Origin: Pseudarthrobacter sp. ATCC 49987
GTDB taxonomy: Bacteria > Actinomycetota > Actinomycetes > Actinomycetales > Micrococcaceae
Assembly (NCBI RefSeq): GCF_009928425.1
Contig: NZ_JAABNS010000003.1
Coordinates: 1-64,000 of the forward strand
DNA: 64,000 nucleotides
Direction: 5' to 3'
The notes below the pieces were generated by a model, which made no database searches, was not told where the DNA came from, and worked only from the letters and a program-made list of their open reading frames with translations. A program made the position numbers and the translations under genes. Of the stretch, positions 8,644-16,186 are shown in pieces (the stretch's first letter is position 1; each line of letters begins with the position of its first letter).

Positions 8644-9648
8644 ATGAAAATAATCTCGTTCTTCAACCATAAGGGTGGAGTCGGCAAGACGACGATGCTC
8701 TTCAACACCGCTGTAGAGATGGGTATTCTCGGCAAGCGCATACTAATGGTCGACTTCGACGCACAGGCAAACCTCACGGCCATCTCACTGGAGGATGAAA
8801 AGCTCGAGGAGATTTTTGCGGTCGGGGCTGACGGTCTGACGGTTGCACATGCCTTTGCTCCACTAGTGAGCGGTGCAGGCGATGTTTTTGCCCCCGAGGC
8901 TCAAATGGTACGCGAGGGTCAAGTATGGCTAGCAGCTGGAGACCTGAAGCTTTCGGAGTTTGAATCGATTCTTCCGAGCGCCTGGACGGAAGCGCTTGCT
9001 GGCAACGAACGTGGCTTCCGAGTCACTAGCGCCCCATACAGGCTTATCAAAGAACTTGCTGAGACAGTCAACGCAGACTATGTCTTCGTTGATCTTGGAC
9101 CCAACGTGGGCGCTCTGAACCGTGCGGTGATTCTGGCAAGTGACTACCTCATAATTCCCATGGCATCCGATCTTTTCTCAATCCGGGCTCTGCCGAGTGT
9201 TGGTGGGAGTCTGGATACTTGGGTTAAGCAGTGGAGGACCGCCAAGTCGGTGTCTCCTACTCTTAGCTTTAAGATCCCCACTGGTCTCCCCAAAATCCTT
9301 GGGTACGTTTCTCAGCAGTTCAACGTATACAGAGGAGAAGCAACCATGGCTTTTTCGAAGTGGATCGATCAGATGCCGAGCGAAATGAAAACTGGGCTGT
9401 TTGCGCCGCTCTCAGCACATGACGACGGGCGAGGCGAAACACTTGCAGACCCTGCGCAGAAACTAGGCGCGAGCATAGGGGACCTTAAAAACTTCCACAG
9501 TTTGGTTCCTCATGCCCAAACTCTGCGCAAAGCAATTTTTGAACTTCGCACCGATGAGATTGTTCGTGGGGCGCAGGTTACGAGGGCCCGGCAGAGTGAA
9601 GAGCAGTTCCGCGAACTTTGCGAGAATATTATTGTTCGCGCTCTCTAG
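8644..9648 (+). CDS. Orphan ParA/MinD-like P-loop ATPase
   Basis: 334 residues from ATG 8644; an in-frame upstream start at 8518 would overlap the previous gene. The deviant Walker A KGGVGKTTM (about 10-18), VDFDAQANLT (about 37-46) and VDLGPNVG (about 157-164) mark a ParA-type ATPase. There is no ParB partner or centromere repeat beside it, and the plasmid has its own parAB at 62 kb, so plasmid partition is unlikely. Base composition is less GC-rich than the flanks, suggesting acquisition with the HigA/ImmA gene. Role unknown; a defence-island component is possible. Confidence 0.8.
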   Translation: MKIISFFNHKGGVGKTTMLFNTAVEMGILGKRILMVDFDAQANLTAISLEDEKLEEIFAVGADGLTVAHAFAPLVSGAGDVFAPEAQMVREGQVWLAAGDLKLSEFESILPSAWTEALAGNERGFRVTSAPYRLIKELAETVNADYVFVDLGPNVGALNRAVILASDYLIIPMASDLFSIRALPSVGGSLDTWVKQWRTAKSVSPTLSFKIPTGLPKILGYVSQQFNVYRGEATMAFSKWIDQMPSEMKTGLFAPLSAHDDGRGETLADPAQKLGASIGDLKNFHSLVPHAQTLRKAIFELRTDEIVRGAQVTRARQSEEQFRELCENIIVRAL

Positions 9649-9686
9649 ATACCTGGTTTAGAGCAACACCGCTATGCAATCTGAAC

Positions 9687-9715
9687 GTGGGAGTGGCTGC
9701 TGAAGTCACTCCCAC
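9687..9715. terminator. Hairpin between convergent genes
   Basis: GTGGGAGTG (9687-9695) pairs perfectly with CACTCCCAC (9707-9715). It lies 39 bp after the ParA-like stop and overlaps the end of the small minus-strand gene, so it may terminate both transcripts. There is no long T-run. Confidence 0.55.
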
Positions 9716-9897
9716 CTTCCTCTTAAGCCCTTCATTTTCTCTGCCTCGGCGGTGTAGAGCAGACCTGCAGCGTCTGCCCCGGTGACCCGGGCCAGGTCGT
9801 CCAGAGACTTGAAGTGGCCCCGGGCGAGGGTGACGGCCACCAGTTCGAGGTACGCGGTGCCGTTGCGCTGTCCGAGGCCGTCCAGGTAACTCAGCAT
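9706..9897 (-). CDS. Small plasmid protein, unknown function
   Basis: 63 residues from ATG 9897, with GGAGG 4 nt upstream. A helical protein (SYLDGLGQRNGTAYLELVAVTLARG) with no recognised domain. Its start overlaps the stop of the 33-codon frame upstream (ATGCTGA). It is the last gene of a leftward cluster of small plasmid genes (12323 to 9706) now split by the IS. Confidence 0.55.
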   Translation of the reverse strand: MLSYLDGLGQRNGTAYLELVAVTLARGHFKSLDDLARVTGADAAGLLYTAEAEKMKGLRGRWE

Positions 9898-9992
9898 GCG
9901 CCCTCCATGGCGCCGGGTCCTTCGGATTCTTCGGCGGCGAGCCGCGTCAGCGTCAGGGCTGCCAGGTCCGGGTTTTCGTAGATGAGTCCCAT
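9891..9992 (-). CDS. Very small putative protein (33 aa)
   Basis: ATG 9992 to TGA 9891 encodes MGLIYENPDLAALTLTRLAA and 13 further residues. It overlaps the next start by seven bases and begins 44 bp after the original stop of the IS-interrupted gene. Support comes only from the operon-like packing. Confidence 0.35.
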   Translation of the reverse strand: MGLIYENPDLAALTLTRLAAEESEGPGAMEGAC

Positions 9993-10035
9993 GGGCCAAC
10001 GCTACGCACCCCGCCGGTTCCGTCAAAGGCCTGCG

Positions 10036-10064
10036 CTAGCGCCAGCGGTAGGACTCCAGCGCAG
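10036..10064 (-). pseudogene. Detached 3' end of the IS-interrupted ParS/MbcA-like gene
   Basis: Removing the IS and one copy of the CAG target duplication joins position 11342 to 10061 in frame and adds ALESYRWR followed by TAG at 10038-10036. This is the natural C-terminus of the gene at 11331-11696. Confidence 0.65.
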
Positions 10065-10135
10065 GGGACTGCTGAAGGTTTGATTGACACTTTGCCTGTG
10101 AGGATTTGATCCTTGCGGGTGGAAGGATGTTCATC

Positions 10136-10423
10136 ATGCCCAAAGCCTTTCCCGAAGAATTCCGCCGCGATGTCGTCGCGGTTGCCCGCAAGGGCGAAGC
10201 GCCCATCATCCAGATCGCCAAGGACTTCGGTGTCTCGCCCGCTGCCCTGCACCGCTGGATGAAGATCGCCGACAGAGAAGACGGCGTGAAGTCCGGGGCG
10301 GTGTCCGATGACGCCGCGAAGTTGCGGGAGGCCAACAAACGCATCCGGCTCCTGGAACAGGAAGCCGAAGTCATGCGCCGTGCCGTGGCCTACTTGTCCC
10401 GGGACATCAACCCAAAAAAATGA
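10136..10423 (+). CDS. IS3-family transposase OrfA
   Basis: 95 residues from ATG 10136; ATG 10127 is an in-frame alternative. It has an N-terminal HTH (IAKDFGVSPAALHRWM) and a C-terminal leucine-zipper-like helix (EANKRIRLLEQEAEVMRR) typical of OrfA. The frame ends CCA AAA AAA TGA, so the A7 run at 10414-10420 is in register for -1 frameshifting into orfB to make the OrfAB transposase. Confidence 0.93.
   Translation: MPKAFPEEFRRDVVAVARKGEAPIIQIAKDFGVSPAALHRWMKIADREDGVKSGAVSDDAAKLREANKRIRLLEQEAEVMRRAVAYLSRDINPKK
10414..10420 (+). promoter_or_regulatory. A7 slippery site for programmed -1 frameshift
   Basis: A AAA AAA sits in the canonical X XXY YYZ register at the end of orfA, directly overlapping the orfB start. 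orfB is in the -1 frame. The second IS copy has the same site at 41411-41417. Confidence 0.75.
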
Positions 10424-11298
10424 TGTACCCGCTGGTCCGCGAGCTGGCTGCCAGGGACGCCCCGATCCGGGTTCCCGTGGCAGTGTCCTGCCGGGTACTG
10501 AATTTCTCCAGACAGGCCTACTACCAGTGGGCCGCCAATCCCGTCCCGGCCCGGGACTGGGAAGAAGCGCATCTGATCAACGCCGCCATCGATCACCACC
10601 GGGACGATCCTGCCTTCGGATACCGGTTCATCGCCGATGAGATCAACGCCGGTCCCGGCCCTGGGGCCAGTGAACGCCGGATCTGGCGGCTGTGCTCGGA
10701 GAACGGCATCCTCTCGGTGATCCACCGCCGGCGCCGGTCAGGGCTCAAGGCCGGCCCGCCGGTCCACGATGACCTCGTCGAACGGGACTTCAGCGCCACG
10801 GCACCGAACCGGAAATGGCTCACGGACATCACCGAGCACCACACCGGGGAGGGCAAGCTGTACCTGTGCGCGATCAAGGACCTTCACTCAAACCGGATCG
10901 TCGGGTACTCGATGGACGGGCGGATGAAAGCGTCCCTGGCCGTCGCCGCCCTGGACCACGCCGTGGCCCTCAGGAAACCGGCGGGCACGGTGGTCCACTC
11001 GGACAGAGGGTCCCAGTTCAGATCCAGAAAGTTCGTCCTGGCCCTGAACACCTACGGCCTGAACGGATCGATGGGCCGGGTAGGGGCATGCGGTGACAAT
11101 GCAGCGATGGAATCGTTCTTCTCCCTGCTGCAAAAGAACGTCCTGAACCGGAAACGATGGGAGACCCGGGCCGAGCTCCGGCTGGCCATCACGACCTGGA
11201 TCGAGCGCAGCTACCACCGCAAACGCCGTCAACGTGCCCTCGGACGGCTGACACCAATCGAGTTTGAGACAATAAAAAACGCGGCCTCAGCCGCGTAA
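10420..11298 (+). CDS. IS3-family transposase OrfB (DDE catalytic domain)
   Basis: 292 residues; ATG 10420 overlaps the orfA stop (ATGA). The integrase-core catalytic residues are visible: D in KWLTDITEHH, D in VVHSDRGSQF and E in NAAMESFFSLL, 35 residues after the second D as usual. An N-terminal HTH_21-like region includes FGYRFIADEINAG. Length is normal for IS3 OrfB. Confidence 0.95.
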   Translation: MMYPLVRELAARDAPIRVPVAVSCRVLNFSRQAYYQWAANPVPARDWEEAHLINAAIDHHRDDPAFGYRFIADEINAGPGPGASERRIWRLCSENGILSVIHRRRRSGLKAGPPVHDDLVERDFSATAPNRKWLTDITEHHTGEGKLYLCAIKDLHSNRIVGYSMDGRMKASLAVAALDHAVALRKPAGTVVHSDRGSQFRSRKFVLALNTYGLNGSMGRVGACGDNAAMESFFSLLQKNVLNRKRWETRAELRLAITTWIERSYHRKRRQRALGRLTPIEFETIKNAASAA

Positions 11299-11330
11299 GA
11301 AATTATCAACCCCAGCTGTCAACTAAACCT

Positions 11331-11696
11331 TCAGCAGTCCCCAGGCAGCAGGGGAGCGGGGCTGTTTTTCAGATGGTCGACGGGGCGGGTCCCGGCAAGT
11401 TCCTTGGTCGGGGTGACCATCCAGAGGGTGAAGTAGTTGTGAGGGATGTCCAGCACCATCGCCCGCCGAAAAAGCTCAACGACTGTCGGATGGAGCTGCC
11501 CGCCGGGGAGGAACTGGAATCCCGGACAGAATGTCCCGTCGTCTATGAAGATGCGGACGAGCTGGCGCATGACGGGTTCCGGGTCCTCCATGAGTTCGGA
11601 GAGCCGGCGGTGCACCTGCACGAGGGTCGGGAGCGTGAACTCGGTCCGGATCCCGGCCCAGGTCTGGTCAGTGATCGGTTGGGGGTTCAATAGCAC
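11331..11696 (-). CDS. ParS/MbcA/Xre-like antitoxin-type protein, C-terminus altered by IS insertion
   Basis: About 121 residues; the likely start is GTG 11696, just after the stop of the preceding gene. The C-terminal region FTLWMVTPTKELAGTRPVDHL resembles the toxin-binding domain of Xre/MbcA/ParS antitoxins. The last three codons and the stop (GDC, TGA) come from the IS, replacing the native ALESYRWR tail found at 10061-10036. The domain itself is intact, so the protein may still work. No RES-type toxin is seen nearby, so a toxin-antitoxin role is unproven. Confidence 0.55.
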   Translation of the reverse strand: MLLNPQPITDQTWAGIRTEFTLPTLVQVHRRLSELMEDPEPVMRQLVRIFIDDGTFCPGFQFLPGGQLHPTVVELFRRAMVLDIPHNYFTLWMVTPTKELAGTRPVDHLKNSPAPLLPGDC

Positions 11697-11701
11697 AGCA
11701 C

Positions 11702-12010
11702 CTAGTCGCTGATGCTTTCCAGAAGCCACTGGGTGGAGAGTGGATTCCGGCGCAGCGTGAACGTCCGCAGCGCTGAGTTGGATCCCAGACGGACCTGCAA
11801 CTGCCAAAACTCGATACTCACCAGGTCCCCGCTGCCGACGGCCGCACTACGACGGGTGTCCCACCAGGCGTCCCGGGCGAACCAGTGCACCGGGTCCGCG
11901 GCCACGGCCCAGATCCGGCCCTTATGCCGGACGGCCAGGGGAGTGCCGGCCGGGGTGAACCGGACGTCGACGTCAGCGTCCAGGGTTGTATCATTCGCTA
12001 CTGCTGTCAC
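11702..12010 (-). CDS. DUF6504-like small protein
   Basis: 102 residues from GTG 12010, overlapping the upstream gene by about 20 bp. The pattern VRFTPAGTPLAVRHKGRIW, then WFARDAWWDTRR and IEFWQLQV, resembles the actinobacterial DUF6504 family (small beta-rich proteins often near DNA polymerase IV-type genes). No catalytic residues are evident. Middle gene of the leftward small-gene cluster. Confidence 0.6.
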   Translation of the reverse strand: MTAVANDTTLDADVDVRFTPAGTPLAVRHKGRIWAVAADPVHWFARDAWWDTRRSAAVGSGDLVSIEFWQLQVRLGSNSALRTFTLRRNPLSTQWLLESISD

Positions 12011-12323
12011 GGTTTGTCCGCTCTCCCAAGTTTCTCGTCATCATTTCTTCCCGGCGGGTAACCGCCGAACTCCACACCCAGGTCCGGTAGGTCAACGGCC
12101 CGTCCTTCCAGGTCACTTCCACGGCTTTGGACGTCCAGGCGTACACCTCGCCGTCCACCAGCTCGGCGCAGTTCGGAAACCTGATCCACGCCTTCACCGG
12201 GATCCCGGGGAAGCCGTTTTTGGACGGGAAGTGCTCGAAATCAAGCTCTTCGACCGTCAGCCCAATCGGGGACGCCCGCCGCGCATACTGCGCCTGTAGC
12301 CTCCCCGCCTGATCCGGTCCCAT
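11991..12323 (-). CDS. Hypothetical protein, first gene of the small-gene cluster
   Basis: 110 residues from ATG 12323. A central beta-rich part (FPGIPVKAWIRFPNCAELVDGEVYAWTSKAV, given here as a region rather than a motif) resembles no family I can name. A LexA-type half-palindrome lies 11 bp upstream of the start, suggesting damage-inducible control of the cluster. Confidence 0.5.
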   Translation of the reverse strand: MGPDQAGRLQAQYARRASPIGLTVEELDFEHFPSKNGFPGIPVKAWIRFPNCAELVDGEVYAWTSKAVEVTWKDGPLTYRTWVWSSAVTRREEMMTRNLGERTNRDSSSE

Positions 12324-12333
12324 ACCACCACTT

Positions 12334-12349
12334 TAGAATATATGTTCGA
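12334..12349. promoter_or_regulatory. Possible LexA/SOS box
   Basis: TAGAATATATGTTCGA matches the actinobacterial consensus TCGAAC-N4-GTTCGA at 10 of 12 defined positions, with one perfect half-site. It sits directly upstream of the leftward cluster beginning at 12323. Confidence 0.35.
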
Positions 12350-12553
12350 ATCGACACGCCAAGAAAAAGCGCAATCATGCCGAAGTGCATCTGATGCATG
12401 ATTACGCAGATCTCATTATGGACGGCGGCTACGACAGCCGGCGACCCGGGCGCCGGCGCGGGCCGTCGAGGGGACGGGTTGAACGCCAGTGGGGACAGCC
12501 TGAGCTGTGCGGAGGGCTCCACCTGCCCCCAATGGGCACAACCCGTCCGCCCG

Positions 12554-12832
12554 CTACTTCGGCGTCTGGTCTTCCGTTGGGGGGAACTCCCGCAGCGTCG
12601 CCGCCATGGCCCGGACCGCTGCGGCGTTCTCGGTCCAAGGCCGGCCATTGCGCGTGCAGGCACTGAGATTCGTTACTTCTGTCGCCTCCGCCGCAGCGGT
12701 GAGCTCTGCCCATGCGGCTTCGAGTTCTACGAGCTGTTCGGCTGTCAGTGGCTCCGGGCTGCCCGCCGCGGGCGTCGCTGCAGCCGGTTCGGCTGTTGTC
12801 GGGCGTTTCCCGAAAAGGCTTCGTAACCCCAT
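12554..12832 (-). CDS. Hypothetical small protein with charged helical C-terminus
   Basis: 92 residues from ATG 12832, with AAAGGGG upstream; an in-frame ATG at 12856 is less likely. It starts MGLRSLFGKRP, continues with an Ala/Pro-rich linker and ends with a helical segment (LVELEAAWAELTAAAEA). No known domain. The cluster at 12323 follows about 230 bp downstream on the same strand, so it may be a separate unit. Confidence 0.5.
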   Translation of the reverse strand: MGLRSLFGKRPTTAEPAAATPAAGSPEPLTAEQLVELEAAWAELTAAAEATEVTNLSACTRNGRPWTENAAAVRAMAATLREFPPTEDQTPK

Positions 12833-12954
12833 GTGCTGCCCCTTTCTGGAATGCACCGCCAGGAGATTTCACCCGGGGGGATGAGTGGGCTGCGACTGGC
12901 GGGACCGTTCAACCCTAGCAAGGCCCTGATTTCCGCTGCGCTCCAACCAGGTGT

Positions 12955-13320
12955 GGGGCGTCCGCTGGCGCGGCCGGCTGTTGGGGCCAGTGCCTCCGTC
13001 GCAGGGCTCCGGATGCCCTGGCCCTGTCTTACGTCTGCGACGTTTTTGTGTTGCTGTCCTGCGGATTCTAGGCGTCCGCTCCAGCCCGTCTAGCCCCTCC
13101 TTCGTCGGGGCCTGCGGTGCAGGAAATGTCCCTCCGGCGCTCCTACGTCGCTGATTTCCTCCAGGAATTTCCCGCCCCTTGCCTGCGGTAGACAGGCCTC
13201 CGTCGGCCGCCGAGCAAGCGAGCTTGCCAGCAACAAAAAAACAACGGGGGGAGAGGGGAGCTGGCCGGTCACCTAGGTCGCCCCACCCACCCAACTTCTC
13301 GGACAAGAAGGAACAACACC
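12955..13320 (+). repeat. Duplicated ~366-bp leader, copy A
   Basis: This block matches 14383-14748 at a constant offset of 1428 bp with about ten substitutions, and the last ~150 bp are identical. It runs exactly to the start codon of the following gene (ATGAAC in both copies). It contains the palindrome GCAAGC-GA-GCTTGC (13214-13227), a run of seven A, a purine-rich GGGGGGAGAGGGG tract and a ribosome-binding site AAGGAA. No convincing ORF lies on the plus strand. It looks like a long regulatory 5' leader, an RNA element or a recombination arm. Confidence 0.8.
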
Positions 13321-13749
13321 ATGAACGCAATCGCAACTGCGACCGTGACCACTAAGGACACCGGGGAAGCCATCGACGGCGTAACCGTGCTGGGCGATTA
13401 CCACATGAACGGCGGCTACGACTGGATGGAACTCATCGAAGCCGAAGGCTGGGCCGTCATCCCCAGCTGGGGCTGTGACGGCTGGGATCTGGGCCAGTGG
13501 CCCCATGTCATGGTCGCGGCCACGCGGACAGCTGACAGCATCGGCAACCTGTTCGGAGTCGCCACGTACTGCGAGGGAGACGTGAGCTGCACGTTCTACC
13601 GGACCAAGGCCCGGCAGTTCGAAGCGATCACCGAACAGGCCTTCTTCCAATGGAAGACCGGACAGGCCCACGGCCCGGACGACCTCCCCGAAGCCGCCGC
13701 GGAACTTCCCTCCCGCTACCGGATGCCCTACACGGTCAACGCCGCCTAA
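13321..13749 (+). CDS. Hypothetical plasmid protein, first payload gene of module A
   Basis: 142 residues from ATG 13321 immediately after leader A. Acidic and aromatic-rich (GDYHMNGGYDWMELIEAEGW, SWGCDGWDLGQWP) with three cysteines. I do not recognise a family. The neighbouring DUF3846 and ParB-like genes place it in the accessory plasmid-maintenance or antirestriction type of region. Followed by a strong hairpin and then the DUF3846 gene. Confidence 0.65.
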   Translation: MNAIATATVTTKDTGEAIDGVTVLGDYHMNGGYDWMELIEAEGWAVIPSWGCDGWDLGQWPHVMVAATRTADSIGNLFGVATYCEGDVSCTFYRTKARQFEAITEQAFFQWKTGQAHGPDDLPEAAAELPSRYRMPYTVNAA

Positions 13750-13764
13750 GAAGGGCCAGAACCG

Positions 13765-13790
13765 GTGCCCCGCCGACAGCGGCGGGGCAC
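13765..13790. terminator. Strong hairpin between 13321-13749 and the DUF3846 gene
   Basis: GTGCCCCGCCG (13765-13775) pairs perfectly with CGGCGGGGCAC (13780-13790) around an ACAG loop. No T-run follows, so it may be an attenuator or an RNA-processing site rather than a full terminator. Confidence 0.5.
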
Positions 13791-13827
13791 CGCACCCCCG
13801 CCGCACCACCTGAGAGGACAAACCCTG

Positions 13828-14178
13828 ATGAGCACCTGCCCCGCCCTGATCATCCCCGCCGACGGACGCGAACCCGCACGGGTCGAAACCATCGACGCAT
13901 CACTGGAGAACCTGCAAACTCTCGTGGCCGGGAACATCGAAGCCGTGAGCAGCTACGACTGGCACTTCTACGTCAACGAGGAAGGCAAGATTCTGAACCT
14001 CGCCCCTAACCGCCGCGCCGCTCAACTGGTCCTGGAAGAAACCGGCGTCCTGACCGATGTCTACTGCGGGAACACCGTGTTCCTGGGCGAGACGGACGGC
14101 GGCGGCGAGGCCGACGTCCCCGAGGAACTGATCGACCTGGCACAGCAACTCTTCGGACTGCACCAGCCGGTGAGCTGA
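13828..14178 (+). CDS. DUF3846 domain protein
   Basis: 116 residues from ATG 13828, with GAGAGGA upstream. The pattern PALIIPADG, then LENLQTLVAGNIEAV, NEEGKILNLAPNRRAAQLV and the D-x-Y-CGNTVFLG strand is typical of DUF3846, a plasmid-associated family of unknown function often found beside antirestriction and replication accessory genes. Second payload gene of module A. Confidence 0.8.
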   Translation: MSTCPALIIPADGREPARVETIDASLENLQTLVAGNIEAVSSYDWHFYVNEEGKILNLAPNRRAAQLVLEETGVLTDVYCGNTVFLGETDGGGEADVPEELIDLAQQLFGLHQPVS

Positions 14179-14219
14179 CACCCAGGACGGTGGCCGGTCC
14201 TTCATGGCCGGTCACCGCT

Positions 14220-14273
14220 GGCGGTCCGCCGCCGTGGCCGGCTCCCGCTTCTGGTTACCGGCGGCGGACCGCC
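14220..14273. repeat. 15-bp inverted repeat closing module A
   Basis: GGCGGTCCGCCGCCG (14220-14234) is perfectly inverted at 14259-14273. A 13-bp version of the same arms recurs after the ParB-like gene at 16187-16241. A smaller hairpin, GGGCGGC/GCCGCCC, follows at 14300-14320. Confidence 0.7.
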
Positions 14274-14382
14274 AACCGCAGGCCCAGGAGCGGGAGGCAG
14301 GGCGGCGCGGCAAGCCGCCCGCAGCACACCAGGTTCAGATTCCCGGGTGCTGCTCAATGGTTCGCAGGGCTCACCCCTATTT

Positions 14383-14748
14383 GGGGCGTCCGCGGGCGCG
14401 GCCGGCTGTTGGGTCCAGGGCCTCCGTCGCAGGGCTCCGGATGCCCTGGCCCTGTCTTACGTCTTCGACGTTTTTGTGTTGCTGTCCTCCGGATTCTAGG
14501 CGTCCGCTCCACCCCGTCCAGCCCCTCCTCCGTCGGGGCCTGCGGTGCAGGAAATGTCCCTCCGGCGCTCCTGCGTCGCTGATTTCCTCCGGGAATTTCC
14601 CGCCCCTTGCCTGCGGTAGACAGGCCTCCGTCGGCCGCCGAGCAAGCGAGCTTGCCAGCAACAAAAAAACAACGGGGGGAGAGGGGAGCTGGCCGGTCAC
14701 CTAGGTCGCCCCACCCACCCAACTTCTCGGACAAGAAGGAACAACACC
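14383..14748 (+). repeat. Duplicated ~366-bp leader, copy B
   Basis: Second copy of the leader at 12955-13320, including the GCAAGCGAGCTTGC palindrome (14642-14655) and the identical terminal ~150 bp. It runs directly into the ATG of the ParB-like gene. Confidence 0.8.
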
Positions 14749-16101
14749 ATGAACACCACACCCACCCTCGAAATGCTCGACCCGGCCACCCTGACCGTGG
14801 ACATCAACGTCCGCAAAGACGCCGCCCTGACCCCCGATTTCATCGCCAGCATCAAAGAGCACGGCGTGATGGAACCCGTCATCGCCCACCGCAAGGACGA
14901 CGACACCGTGCACGTCCTGATGGGACAGCGCCGCACCCGCGCCGCCGTCGAAGCCGGACGCACCAGCATCCCGGTGATGATCGTCGAATCCCCCGAGGAA
15001 GCCGAACGGATCGTGACGCAGGTCGTGGAGAACATCCAGCGGGCCGAACTGACCGAAGCCGACGAAGCCGACGCCTACCACCAGCTGTCCCTGATCGGCG
15101 TTTCAGCCGCCACGATCGCGAAAAAGACTGGGCGGACGAAGACGACCGTGGAGAGTGCCCTGAAGGCCAAATCCACCGACACCGGATCCGCCGCCCTGGG
15201 CAAGGGGTACACGATTGAAGCGGCCCTGATTCTGGCTGAGTTTGCCACTGATGGTGACGCGGTGGAGGAGCTGGAATCGGTCATCGCCGATGAGCCGGAC
15301 ATGCTCGCGCACGTCACCCAGCAGTTGCGGGACCGCCGCGACCGCGCGGCCGCACTCGCGGCGCTGACCGCCGAGCTGGAAGCCGCCGGGACCACCGTGG
15401 TGGAACGCGCCGGATACGACGGGGACAGTGAGAACGTCCGGGTGTCCTCGCTGAACCGGGCAGACGGGGAACCGGCCACCGAGGAGGACGCCAACGCCGT
15501 GCACATCGTGTCCTCCTACAACGGCCATCTCTCCACCGTCCCGGTCGTGGCCGGATGGAAAGAGCTGGGCTTCACGCTCCGGTACAGCGGGTACGGCGCA
15601 TCAGCGGCGAACAAGGGTCCGATGACTGAGGAGCAGAAGGCCGAACGGAAAACCCTGATCGAAAACAACAAGCTGATGCAATCGGCAACTGTGGTCCGGC
15701 GCGACTTTGTGAAGGCGCTGCTGGCGAAGAAACAGCCGCCCAAAGGCTGGCAGCACTTCACCGTTCACGCCATCACCCACCATCCCGAAACGGCCAGCGG
15801 ATACGAGGGATCCGTAGCCGCCGAGATGGCAGGAGCCAAGACGGGGGAGACCTCGGATAGGTGGGGATGGAACCCGCTGAGGGACCATGTGGCCACGTCC
15901 CCGGCCCGGCCCGAAGTATCCCTCATTGCACTGGTTTGCGCAGGGTATGAAAAGACCATCGCCAAGGACTCGTGGCGGTCCCCGAGCATCCGTCACATCG
16001 ACTACCTGAACCGGCTAATTGCCTGGGGGTATACGGCCAGCCCGGTCGAGCAGATCATCCTCGACAGCGCCGCCCCCGCACAGGAACACCCAGCCGCATA
16101 A
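14749..16101 (+). CDS. ParB/KorB-like DNA-binding protein
   Basis: 450 residues from ATG 14749. The N-terminal ParB/sulfiredoxin-fold domain (about 8-105) has MGQRRTRAAVEAG in the nucleotide-binding position and ENIQRAELTEADEADAY at the start of the helical region. An HTH follows (VSAATIAKKTGRTKTTVESAL, about 118-138, quoted as a region). The C-terminal ~220 residues are not typical of ParB. No ParA gene is adjacent and the true partition locus is at 62 kb, so it is more likely an accessory or regulatory ParB-like protein. The GCAAGCGAGCTTGC palindrome in its own leader is a candidate binding site. Confidence 0.85.
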   Translation: MNTTPTLEMLDPATLTVDINVRKDAALTPDFIASIKEHGVMEPVIAHRKDDDTVHVLMGQRRTRAAVEAGRTSIPVMIVESPEEAERIVTQVVENIQRAELTEADEADAYHQLSLIGVSAATIAKKTGRTKTTVESALKAKSTDTGSAALGKGYTIEAALILAEFATDGDAVEELESVIADEPDMLAHVTQQLRDRRDRAAALAALTAELEAAGTTVVERAGYDGDSENVRVSSLNRADGEPATEEDANAVHIVSSYNGHLSTVPVVAGWKELGFTLRYSGYGASAANKGPMTEEQKAERKTLIENNKLMQSATVVRRDFVKALLAKKQPPKGWQHFTVHAITHHPETASGYEGSVAAEMAGAKTGETSDRWGWNPLRDHVATSPARPEVSLIALVCAGYEKTIAKDSWRSPSIRHIDYLNRLIAWGYTASPVEQIILDSAAPAQEHPAA

Positions 16102-16107
16102 GAGCTG

Positions 16108-16140
16108 CCTTGCCGGGCGGACCCCCACCGCCCGGCAAGG
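16108..16140 (+). terminator. Hairpin after the ParB-like gene
   Basis: CCTTGCCGGGCGG (16108-16120) pairs perfectly over 13 bp with 16128-16140, seven bases after the stop codon. GC-rich and without a T-run, as is common in high-GC actinobacteria. Confidence 0.65.
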
Positions 16141-16186
16141 CCCCCGGCCACTCACCACATGAAGGCCGGGAACCTTCCAGAGGTCG

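Larger units (their letters stand above)
10065..11341 (+). mobile_element. IS3-family insertion sequence, copy 1 (1277 bp)
   Basis: The ends are GGGACTGCTGAAGGTTTG (left) and its near-perfect inverse at 11341. The element is flanked by the 3-bp direct repeat CAG (10062-10064 and 11342-11344), as expected for the IS3 family. It encodes orfA and orfB linked by an A7 slippery site. It appears identical to the copy at 41062-42338 throughout. Confidence 0.95.

Noticed and set aside
12869-14761. Similar minus-strand frames (155 and 135 codons) across the two leaders
   Set aside because: Similar only because the DNA is duplicated. The products are Arg/Pro/Gly-rich without domains, starts lie in the downstream genes, and no ribosome-binding site is seen. 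A weak possibility of coding remains.
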